A DNA stretch of 64,000 nucleotides, taken from assembly GCF_000427335.1 (NCBI RefSeq), contig NZ_ATMR01000124.1, positions 62,001 to 126,000 of the forward strand. The letters run 5' to 3'. This document shows positions 9,893 to 17,509 of the stretch, piece after piece (within the stretch, counting starts at the first letter, position 1; every line of letters starts with the position of its first letter). The DNA is from Winogradskyella psychrotolerans RS-3. Lineage in GTDB: Bacteria > Bacteroidota > Bacteroidia > Flavobacteriales > Flavobacteriaceae. The position numbers were made by a program, and so were the translations under genes. The notes under the pieces were generated by a model. That model worked only from the letters and a program-made list of their open reading frames with translations, did no database searches and was not told where the DNA came from.

Positions 9893-11370
9893 ATGAAAAC
9901 AAAAAACACCTTATTCTACAAAATTGCTGGTGTGCTCACCCTCTTATTTGTAGCACTTGCTTTTTTAATTACCAAAACATCTACACAGCTTTCAGAAGAT
10001 TATCACGACGAAATTACCCAAGGCTTAAATAAAAATGTCTCAGGATTTATTGTTGAAGAAATCCAAGGACTCTACGACGGCGATTCGGTAGTGGGTTCTA
10101 AAATGAGCAGTTTAATGCATCATGTTATGGCCACTAATCCTGCGACTGAAGTCTACTTATTAGACTTAGAAGGGAACATTCTTAAGCATGTTGCCATGAA
10201 TAAAGAGGTGAAAGCAAAACGCATTGACTTAAAACCTGTAACCGAATTTATCGCCCAAGATGGAGAGGTGTTTATTAAGGGTGACGACCCAAAATTACCG
10301 GGAACTAAAAAATATTTTCAGCAGCACCTTACCTTTATAAAGATAAAAAAGTAGGTTACATCTATACGATCGTTGGTGGTAACGATTACGACTCGCTAAT
10401 TAATAAACATGAGGCCAGTTATATTCGTAAACTCAGCATGCGTAATATTTTATATGCACTATTTGCAGCCTTATTGGTGGCGTTGCTTTCCATTTATATT
10501 ATCACAAGAAATTTCAATAAAATTATTGCGGCGTTTACATCTTTTAAAAATGGGGATCATGATGCTCGTGTTGCAGGTGTGCAGCATGGCGAAATGGGAT
10601 TATTGGCCAATACCTATAACGACATGGCCGATACCATTCAAAGTAATATTCAAGATTTGCAGAGTGTAGACAACTTGCGTAAAGAACTTATTGCAAATAT
10701 TTCTCACGATCTAAGAACACCTATTGCGTCTATTCAAGGTTTTGTTGAAACCATCATGATTAAAGGAGACAGCCTAGAAGACAAAGAAAAGCAGCGTTAC
10801 ATGGAAATAGTGCTTAAAAATTCGGAACGTCTTAAGAAATTGGTGAACGATTTGTTTGAGTTAAGTGTTTTGGAAGCCAATCAAAAAGCCGTGCAGCCTG
10901 AAGCCTTACAGATGGCAGAAATTATTCAAGATATCGCCGATAAATACCGCATTATCGCCAAAAATAAAGGAGTAAGTATAAATACGGTGTACTCTAAAGA
11001 TTTACCTTTTGTATACGCGGATATTGCCTTAATCGATAGAGCATTACAGAATATCATAGACAATGCGATTAAACATTGCGAGCAAGGCGATGTTGTTACC
11101 TTAGAGCTTTACACAGCAAATGATCAGGTGATGGTAAAGGTGTCCGATACCGGAAGCGGTATAGAATCTCAAGAGTTACCTTATATATTTGAACGCTACC
11201 GAAAAGGCAAATTCTATTCCGATGCCACAAAAGGTAGTGGACTAGGCTTGGCCATTGTTAAAAAGATTATGGACCTTCACAATTCAACTATCAAAGTGAA
11301 TAGTATTTTAAATCAGGGTACCGAGTTTTATTTTAATCTGCCAGTGCTTAAAAGAACCGCTTCGTTATAA
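9893..11370 (+). CDS. Membrane sensor histidine kinase, one-base frameshift
   Basis: Partner of the response regulator just upstream. It has a first membrane segment (about residues 10-27), a periplasmic sensor region, a second segment (around 10444-10510, LLVALLSIYIITRNF), HAMP, HisKA with the phospho-acceptor His in ANISHDLRTP, and HATPase_c with NIIDNAIKH, VSDTGSGIE and GSGLGLAIVKKI. The frame breaks in the sensor domain at an A6 run (10307-10312): the upstream frame runs to a TAG at 10352-10354, while one added A reads through as TKKIFSAAPYLYKDKKVGY into the second half. The repaired protein is 492 residues. The KIFSAAP motif just before a second conserved strand is typical of this kinase class, supporting a single gene. 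Confidence 0.87.
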
Positions 11371-11469
11371 ATTTTATATAATAGTTTATACTATAGTTAT
11401 GGCGTTGTTATAATTTGGTGATACTCTCGGAGGATATTTGTAGATATATAATCATTAACACATTTACAA

Positions 11470-12840
11470 ATGAAAAAATTTAAATTTATTACACTTTTAT
11501 CCGTTATTACCCTTTTTGCAAGTTGCGATAGTGACGACGACAGCACGATAGTAAACTTAACCCCAAGTGAAACTTCTAACTTTACAGTAAGTATTGAAAA
11601 TATTGGAAGTGCCTATAGTTTTATAGACTCTGGAGTGTTTAATACGCCAGTAGGCGATGCAAGTCCTGGGCCAGCAACGCCAGGAAAACGTTACGAATTT
11701 ACGGTTGATGCCGGTAGAAGTCAAAAATTATCTTTTGTAACCATGTTAGCAGCAACCAACGATTTATTTTTTGCGCCTGATGGTAACGGCATTACGTTTT
11801 ACGATGACAATGGAGATCCTATTTCTGAAGATGTTACCGATCAAGTTTATTTATGGGATGCGGGAACAGAAGTTAACGAAGAACCAGCAGTGGGGCCTAA
11901 TACTGTAGGCATGCAATCTGGTCCAGATACTGGAGCGGTAGAAAACGGAAACGTATTAAAAATTGCGGACGTTACCAATGGTTTTATGTTTGATTACCCA
12001 GCGGTAAACGAAATAATTTCTGTAAGCATCACTCATGTAGAAGGGACACTATTTACTGTTTCTATAGAAGATTTAACAACAGCAAGTTTAGAGACTAGCG
12101 TAGGAACTTCTGTTGCGCCTTTATCACCTGGTGTTTATGTGATTCATGGTGGTGAAAATCCTTTGTTTACAGAAGGTGAAGCGGATTACGGACAAGGTGT
12201 TGAAGCGATTGCTGAAGACGGAAATGCAGCACCTTTAAGCGACTATACTGCAGAGAATACTGGAGTGACTTACCCATCATCTCCTGGAATCTTTGTGGTT
12301 CATGAAGGAAATACGATGCCATTATTCACATCGGGAGTTACAGATTTCGATTTAGGATTAGAACATATCGCTGAAGATGGAAATACGGCTGTTTTAGCTG
12401 ATAATCTAAGTGGGTTAGAAGGCCAAATTTCAGGAGCTGTGTTCAATACTGTAGATGGAGGTAGTGGTCCTGGGCCTTTATTACCAGGAAACACGTACAC
12501 GTTTAGCTTTACAGCCGAAGCAGGAAATAGATTATCATTTGCAAGCATGTTAGCAGCTACAAATGATGTGTTGTTTGCAACTCAAGATACAGGAATTGAA
12601 TTATTCAGTGCAGACGGAACTCCTTTAAGTGGTGATATTACAAATGAGGTGTACCTATGGGATGCTGGAACTGAGGTTAACGAACAGCCTGCTATTGGTC
12701 CTAATACAGTGACTAATCAATTAGCTGCCGATACTGGAATCGATGAAACGGAACCAGTTCAATTATTATCTAATGTTAACGATGGTTATAGTTACCCAAA
12801 TGTTGATACCGTTCTTAGAATTACAATTACCCCAAACTAA
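11470..12840 (+). CDS. Lipoprotein with two spondin domains
   Basis: A 456-residue predicted lipoprotein (signal peptide, lipobox FASC with Cys19, then an acidic SDDDS linker) with two copies of a spondin_N-like domain, roughly 38-195 and 305-456. Both copies share FTVSIEN or a related strand, GVFNTP/AVFNTV, PGPxxPGxxYxF, LSF..MLAATND, an acidic metal-site-like stretch, EVYLWDAGTEVNE and a late Thr-rich strand. Between them two shorter repeats begin SPGxxVxHxGxxPLF and end in ExIAEDGN. Spondin domains in animals are extracellular calcium-binding modules; in bacteria the role is not established, with adhesion or ligand binding possible. It stands alone between the kinase and a strong terminator. 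Confidence 0.85.
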   Translation: MKKFKFITLLSVITLFASCDSDDDSTIVNLTPSETSNFTVSIENIGSAYSFIDSGVFNTPVGDASPGPATPGKRYEFTVDAGRSQKLSFVTMLAATNDLFFAPDGNGITFYDDNGDPISEDVTDQVYLWDAGTEVNEEPAVGPNTVGMQSGPDTGAVENGNVLKIADVTNGFMFDYPAVNEIISVSITHVEGTLFTVSIEDLTTASLETSVGTSVAPLSPGVYVIHGGENPLFTEGEADYGQGVEAIAEDGNAAPLSDYTAENTGVTYPSSPGIFVVHEGNTMPLFTSGVTDFDLGLEHIAEDGNTAVLADNLSGLEGQISGAVFNTVDGGSGPGPLLPGNTYTFSFTAEAGNRLSFASMLAATNDVLFATQDTGIELFSADGTPLSGDITNEVYLWDAGTEVNEQPAIGPNTVTNQLAADTGIDETEPVQLLSNVNDGYSYPNVDTVLRITITPN

Positions 12841-12860
12841 AATTTTAAAACCTAGTGTAT

Positions 12861-12899
12861 AATCCGCGTTTCACTTAATTGTGAAACGCGGATTTTTTT
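12861..12899 (+). terminator. Strong Rho-independent terminator after the spondin lipoprotein
   Basis: A perfect 14-bp inverted repeat (AATCCGCGTTTCAC at 12861-12874 and GTGAAACGCGGATT at 12881-12894) around a 6-nt loop, followed by a T run. One of the clearest hairpins in the window. Confidence 0.9.
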
Positions 12900-13062
12900 A
12901 TGTGACTTAAGACGTCTAAACATATGATTTAAGGACGCAGCATCGTTTTTGCCAAAAACAAAGAAGATATGCATCCTTTTTTGATATCGTTCGTGGCTAG
13001 TCTTTCATTGCTGTGTAACAATTGCTAAGTTTTTACGACCTATTATAATAAATAGAAATGTT

Positions 13063-13920
13063 TTGAATCTAACAGTAAATCCCATAACACCAGAAGACAA
13101 AGAAGCCTTAGTGCACGCAAAATCTAGCATGCAAAATTTAGGTTGGGCAATTCGTAATGTCAATAAAATTGGTAATACGGTTGAAACAGGAATTAGCTAC
13201 GTGCCAGAAAAAGTATTAGTTAAAGTGCAGAAGATTACAGAATCGGTATTATTAAAAATTATAAAAGCTAATTTATTAACCATTCAAAAAAACAAAACAT
13301 TTAAAAAGCCTTCAAAAAACACGTATAAAAGTATTGTCACAGGTACAGGAGCATTAAGTGGTTTTTTCGGGTCTTCTACAGGTTTTGGTACTGCTATTTT
13401 TGCTTCAGAAGTGACACTTACCACTAAGTTTTTAATGCGTACCATTATGGATATCGCACGAAGCGAAGGTGAAGACATCTACACTTTAGAAGGACAAATG
13501 GCATGTCTGCAAGTTTTTGCGCTTGGTGGAGATTCTATAGATGATGACGGTATGGAAGCCAGTTACTACACGACGCGTATGGCATTAAATTCAGCATTAA
13601 ATAACGTGTCAGCAGCTGGTATAAAAATGAGCTTAGATAGTTTGGTAAAAGGAGCAAGTGCTTTGGGATCTAATGCTGTGGGTAATTTTTTATCTAAAAT
13701 TGCGACGAGATTAAGTCTTCTTATCAGTGAGAAATTTTTAGCACAAGCTGTACCTATTGTAGGAGCCATTGGAGGAGGTGGATTAAATTATGTGTTTGTA
13801 GATCATTTCCAGAATATGGCAACGGCACATTTTACCATAAGACGTTTAGAGCGCAAGTATGGAGAGGCTGAGGTTAAATTGGTCTATGAAACTATAAACG
13901 TAGATGTTAAAGAGAAGTAG
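13063..13920 (+). CDS. EcsC family protein
   Basis: A 285-residue member of the EcsC family, named after a Bacillus protein linked to an ABC transporter locus but of unknown biochemical role. No upstream ATG is in frame, so TTG at 13063 is the likely start. The sequence has a basic N-terminal half and a Gly-rich hydrophobic centre (GTGALSGFFGSSTGFGTAIFASEVT), then MRTIMDIARSEGEDIYTLEGQMACLQVFALGG, which is the hallmark of the family, and a second Gly-rich hydrophobic helix near the end (AVPIVGAIGGGGLNYVFVDHF). It may associate with membranes. It stands alone and converges on the lipoprotein genes downstream, so the context gives no further clue. Confidence 0.85.
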   Translation: MNLTVNPITPEDKEALVHAKSSMQNLGWAIRNVNKIGNTVETGISYVPEKVLVKVQKITESVLLKIIKANLLTIQKNKTFKKPSKNTYKSIVTGTGALSGFFGSSTGFGTAIFASEVTLTTKFLMRTIMDIARSEGEDIYTLEGQMACLQVFALGGDSIDDDGMEASYYTTRMALNSALNNVSAAGIKMSLDSLVKGASALGSNAVGNFLSKIATRLSLLISEKFLAQAVPIVGAIGGGGLNYVFVDHFQNMATAHFTIRRLERKYGEAEVKLVYETINVDVKEK

Positions 13921-13952
13921 GGCTTTTTATATACTTTTCTTAGGTCTTCAAT

Positions 13953-13987
13953 AAAAAACCAACCAAGAATTTCTTCAAGGTTGGCTC
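13953..13987 (-). terminator. Terminator for the acidic lipoprotein genes (minus strand)
   Basis: On the minus strand an imperfect hairpin (GCCAACCTTGAA and TTCTTGGTTGG around a short loop) is followed by TTTTTTATTG. It lies after the stop at 14044 on that strand. The plus-strand side lacks a T run. Confidence 0.55.
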
Positions 13988-14043
13988 TGCTATTAATCAA
14001 TTAAGTTTGGAAACTTAAATTTAGAATAGTGTAATTAAGGTGA

Positions 14044-14520
14044 TTAATTACAGGTATTGTTTTTGAATTCTAAATCGTCAGTAGTCCCAATTTCAAAACT
14101 GACTTCAACATCGTAATCATTGTCATCATTATCAAGTTCGTCTAATATCCAAGTCGCGTTAATATCATCAAAATCTGGAATATTAAAGGTTACATTGATG
14201 TTATTTCCTGTGCCACTGGTAGTCCAAGTTCCATTCGCTGTATTTTCATCCCATGTCACGCTAACCGTATTGTCTGCTGAGAAATTAAAGAGGTAACCTA
14301 CATAATTGCTTTCTAAATCGATATTGTTTCGTTCTAAATCTTCAATATACCAATCCGAACAAGCTGTTAAAATAGTTTCTAATTGTTCTGTAGTACAAGT
14401 ATTACAATCATCGTTATGGTCATCATCATCGTCATTAGAACAAGATAATAAGCTGAAAACTAGAAGAGCGAATAATAAGATTTTGGATGTAAATAGGGGT
14501 TTTATAAAATGTGATTTCAT
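14044..14520 (-). CDS. Asp-rich lipoprotein, single-domain paralogue of the upstream gene
   Basis: A 158-residue predicted lipoprotein (lipobox LLSC, Cys27) with an Asp-rich linker (NDDDDDHNDDCNTC) leading into one domain of about 115 residues. That domain starts with CTxxQLETILTACSDWYIxxLERN, continues YLFNFSxDNxVxVxW, GTWTTSGTGNNINVTFNIP and ends in LEFKNNTCN. It is clearly homologous, almost position for position, with the C-terminal third of the lipoprotein encoded just upstream on the same strand. The alternating strands and a conserved central Trp suggest a small beta-barrel or lipocalin-like fold, which is inference. Four cysteines in the mature protein suggest disulphides. Function unknown; the divergent neighbour is an ECF sigma/TonB receptor unit. 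Confidence 0.8.
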   Translation of the reverse strand: MKSHFIKPLFTSKILLFALLVFSLLSCSNDDDDDHNDDCNTCTTEQLETILTACSDWYIEDLERNNIDLESNYVGYLFNFSADNTVSVTWDENTANGTWTTSGTGNNINVTFNIPDFDDINATWILDELDNDDNDYDVEVSFEIGTTDDLEFKNNTCN

Positions 14521-14555
14521 ACTATTTAATTTTAGGTATTAATTAATTTTAAAGA

Positions 14556-15638
14556 TTAGTTACAATTGTCGTTTTTAAATTCTAGTTCGTCATCATCTCC
14601 AATTTCAAAGCTGACTTCCACCTCGTTGTCATCATCGTCGTTATCGATTTCATGTAAATTCCAAGTAGTATTGATGTCATCAAATCCTGGAATATCAAAG
14701 GTTACTGTGATGTTATTCCCATTTCCACTTGTCGTCCAAGTTCCATTGGCAGTGTTACCAGTCCAAATGACTGTAACGGAATTATCTGTAGAGAAATTAA
14801 ATAGGTAACCTGTATAATTGTCTTCTAAATCAGTGTCATTACGTTCTAATTCGTCTATATACCAACCTGAACAAGCTGTTAAAATAGATTCTAATTGGCT
14901 TGGTGTACAGTTCGTACAATCGTCATCGTCATAGTCGTAATCATCATCTTCATCGCAATCGTCACCAAAATCATCAATGGCATCATCAAGCTGATTAAAA
15001 TTGTTAATTACAATTTCGGTACCATCAGCAATTATGATACTTATAGGAAATTCGAAACCAATTAAATCATCTTCGTCTATATCATCAATAAATTCATAAA
15101 GGTCATAATCATTGGTGAATGTTAGTGTTGCAATAACTTCATTATTGGTGTTAAAAACGGAAGCCGAAATTGGATATATAAAATCTAAACATTCTATATC
15201 ATCATCAAATTCATTTTCATCATTACAATCATCAGCATAATCTTCTAGCTGATCTAAACTGTTAACTTGAATTTCAGAATAATCTGAAAAAATTATAGTG
15301 ATAGGAAAATTGATAACAACCGTATCATCATCGTCATCAAATTCATCAAGAATATCTTCAAGATCGTCATAATCTTCAATATTAGTAATGGTTAATTCTA
15401 CTCCATTTATGGTTGCTGTTATTGGCAGTTGAATGGTAAAACAATTGGCATTGTAAACGACGTTATCTACAGAACCGTCGTTCATGGTGACTCTTTGAAT
15501 CTGACTTGCCAAAGCTGAATTAGCTTGTAATGTAGATTCTGCTGGTGGATCAATACTTATATCATCTTCGGTTCTACAAGATGTCATCGTTAGGAATAAA
15601 CCTAATAAGGCAAAAAGATAAGGTTTGATAGTTTTCAT
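14556..15638 (-). CDS. Large Asp-rich lipoprotein with two acidic repeats and a shared C-terminal domain
   Basis: A 360-residue predicted lipoprotein. I choose ATG 15638, 13 codons inside the open frame, because it gives a short signal peptide and lipobox MTSC (Cys21). The mature part has two related acidic domains: each has a xCxxxxxPIxAxxxx strand, an xxLxxxLDE-like helix rich in Asp, FPIxIIxxDxxEI, then LDQLEDYADDCND or FNQLDDAIDDFGDDCDED. The last 115 residues repeat the domain of the 14044-14520 lipoprotein. The protein is extremely acidic, with runs of D, which suggests cation binding or a surface role. The gene lies 35 bp ahead of its small paralogue, so they are cotranscribed. No characterised relative is recognised. 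Confidence 0.8.
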   Translation of the reverse strand: MKTIKPYLFALLGLFLTMTSCRTEDDISIDPPAESTLQANSALASQIQRVTMNDGSVDNVVYNANCFTIQLPITATINGVELTITNIEDYDDLEDILDEFDDDDDTVVINFPITIIFSDYSEIQVNSLDQLEDYADDCNDENEFDDDIECLDFIYPISASVFNTNNEVIATLTFTNDYDLYEFIDDIDEDDLIGFEFPISIIIADGTEIVINNFNQLDDAIDDFGDDCDEDDDYDYDDDDCTNCTPSQLESILTACSGWYIDELERNDTDLEDNYTGYLFNFSTDNSVTVIWTGNTANGTWTTSGNGNNITVTFDIPGFDDINTTWNLHEIDNDDDDNEVEVSFEIGDDDELEFKNDNCN

Positions 15639-16029
15639 AATTAATTTGTTTTTTATGATCATGGTTAAGTTTTTCATTTTATAAGGCGCTTTAATTACTG
15701 CCTTTATACTTAGAACAACTCAGTAATTAAATGTCCCAAGAAATTTATTGTTTTTTTATTTAATTGGAATTTGAGTCGTTTCAAATTCTGAATAGTTGCT
15801 TTTGCTTTTAATAGATTGATTCATGTGTTATGTGATTTTAAATTGAACGTATAGTTTTAAAACAATCACATTGTATAATCTCCCAAAATTATTTTAATTA
15901 AATTTTTTGATGGTGATTCTCGATCTAATTTTAGAATTTAAATTTCATGTTTTAGTAACAGTAACTTTTGCATGGTCTTTAAAAAAAAAGCATACTTTTG
16001 GGGATTCAAACTTCAAAAACCACTTATAA
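15639..16029. other. Divergent regulatory region between acidic lipoproteins and the ECF sigma operon
   Basis: 391 bp, very AT-rich, without a gene. It must carry the promoters for both directions. A TACTTTTG element toward the sigma gene is listed separately. No RNA gene or further repeat was recognised. Confidence 0.6.
15967..16000 (+). promoter_or_regulatory. Candidate Bacteroidota promoter for the ECF sigma operon
   Basis: TTTG at 15967-15970 and TACTTTTG at 15993-16000 (fits TAnnTTTG) are 22 bp apart, within the range for Bacteroidota -33/-7 promoters. A start about 6 bp downstream would leave a short leader before the TTG start at 16030. Confidence 0.45.
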
Positions 16030-16548
16030 TTGCCTAAGTCGCTCCACAAGGATATCTGTGATAAATTGCGCTTTTCTAAACTCTACGAAAAGTATGCGCA
16101 AAGCATGAGTACTATTTTGTATTACAAGTATGGTGATTTATTAAACCCTTCAGATAAAGTGCAAGATGCCTTTATTAAATTATGGGAAAATTGTGCTAAA
16201 GTAGCACCTGAAGCTGCAAAATCTTATTTATATACGGTTGCAAATAATATGATGCTTAACGAGGTGAAGCACCAAAAGATTGTTTTTAAGCACCAAGAAG
16301 TAAAGCCTAAGGATTACACCAATGAGACTCCAGAATTCATGTTGCGTAAAAAGGAATTTTTAAAGCGTTACGAATCAGCTTTGTCAACATTAAAAGAAGA
16401 AGAACGTGTGGCTTTTCTTCTAAGTAAGGTCGATGGGAAAACCCATAAAGAAATAGCGGAGTTATTAAATATTACCAAAAAAGTAGCTGAACACAGAATT
16501 TATGCCGCCTTAAATAAATTGAAAGATCAATTGGAAGAACTGAATTGA
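16030..16548 (+). CDS. ECF RNA polymerase sigma factor (FecI-like)
   Basis: A 172-residue sigma-70 family factor with only regions 2 and 4. An in-frame TAA directly precedes TTG 16030, so this TTG is the only start giving a full region 2 (YEKYAQSMSTILYYKYGD, then DKVQDAFIKLWEN, the -10 recognition helix). Region 4 is at the C-terminus: LKEEERVAFLLSKVDGKTHKEIAELLNITKKVAEHRIYAALNKL, abbreviated here by its HKEIAELLNI helix-turn-helix core. ECF factors of this kind are controlled by the FecR anti-sigma factor, which is the next gene, in response to substrate at the TonB receptor encoded third. The divergent acidic lipoproteins are candidate targets. Confidence 0.93.
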   Translation: MPKSLHKDICDKLRFSKLYEKYAQSMSTILYYKYGDLLNPSDKVQDAFIKLWENCAKVAPEAAKSYLYTVANNMMLNEVKHQKIVFKHQEVKPKDYTNETPEFMLRKKEFLKRYESALSTLKEEERVAFLLSKVDGKTHKEIAELLNITKKVAEHRIYAALNKLKDQLEELN

Positions 16549-16603
16549 AAATAATTTTGGGACAATTGAAAGTTGAGTTGTTTTATAAGTATAGCATCAA
16601 GTT

Positions 16604-17509
16604 ATGGACAAAGAATATTTACTAAAAAAATGGTTGGACAACAACTTATCTGAAGCAGAGACGGAAGCTTTTAATGCTTTAGAGGATGCAAAGCTGTATA
16701 AGGAAATAGCTGAAGAAGCACAGCGGTTTAGTGGTCATCATAATGCAAAAGTGCCTGCGTTTGAAGCTTTAGAAAGTCAATTACAAGACAAAAAAGTAGC
16801 GTCAATAAATTGGATGAAGATAGCATCACGGTTTGCAGCCGTTTTTGTTATTGGTTTAACCTTATTTTTATTTTTAAATAGAGCTAATACCAATACAATT
16901 GCAACAGATTTAGCACAAAAAGAAACCATTATGCTTCCTGATAATTCTAGAGTAGAACTTAATGAGTTATCTCAACTTACCTACAGCTCCCCAAATTGGG
17001 ATAACGAAAGAATCTTAAATTTAAAAGGAGAAGCCTTTTTTGATGTCGAAAAAGGAAAGCAATTCGATGTCAATACTGAATTTGGAAAAGTAACAGTTTT
17101 AGGAACCGAGTTTAATGTGTTTACAAAGGATAGCATTTTTAAAGTCACCTGTTATGAAGGTTTGGTGCAAGTCAGTTATAACGATGCGATTATTAAATTA
17201 CCAGCCGGTTCAGAGTTTATTTTAAAATCAGGAACTGCTAAAAAATCTAACATTGCTATAGCAGAACCGTATTGGCTTAAAAATATGAGTGTATTTAAAG
17301 ATGCGTCAGTACAAGCAGTGTTTTTAGAGCTCGAAAATCAATATAACATCACAATTACGGATTCCATTGCTGCAAATACGTTGAGATTTACAGGCGCATT
17401 TGAGCACGATAATCTCAATAATGCTTTAAAATCAATTACACAGCCGCTTGGTTTGACCTATGAAATTATAAATAATAAAGAGGTCGTCATACACAATGCT
17501 AAAGATTAA
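16604..17509 (+). CDS. FecR-family anti-sigma factor
   Basis: A 301-residue inner-membrane regulator. The cytoplasmic N-terminus (about 1-70; DKEYLLKKWLDNNLSEAE) should hold the ECF sigma factor. One membrane helix lies at about 75-95 (FAAVFVIGLTLFLFL). The periplasmic FecR domain has the family motifs LPDNSRVELNELSQLTY, LNLKGEAFFDVEKG, FDVNTEFGKVTVLGTEFNV, and YEGLVQVSY. The C-terminal DUF4974-like part (LELENQYNITITDS ... LNNALKSITQPLGLTYEI) resembles the STN domain of the receptors and probably contacts it. It ends 14 bp inside the receptor gene, so the two are translationally coupled. Confidence 0.94.
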   Translation: MDKEYLLKKWLDNNLSEAETEAFNALEDAKLYKEIAEEAQRFSGHHNAKVPAFEALESQLQDKKVASINWMKIASRFAAVFVIGLTLFLFLNRANTNTIATDLAQKETIMLPDNSRVELNELSQLTYSSPNWDNERILNLKGEAFFDVEKGKQFDVNTEFGKVTVLGTEFNVFTKDSIFKVTCYEGLVQVSYNDAIIKLPAGSEFILKSGTAKKSNIAIAEPYWLKNMSVFKDASVQAVFLELENQYNITITDSIAANTLRFTGAFEHDNLNNALKSITQPLGLTYEIINNKEVVIHNAKD

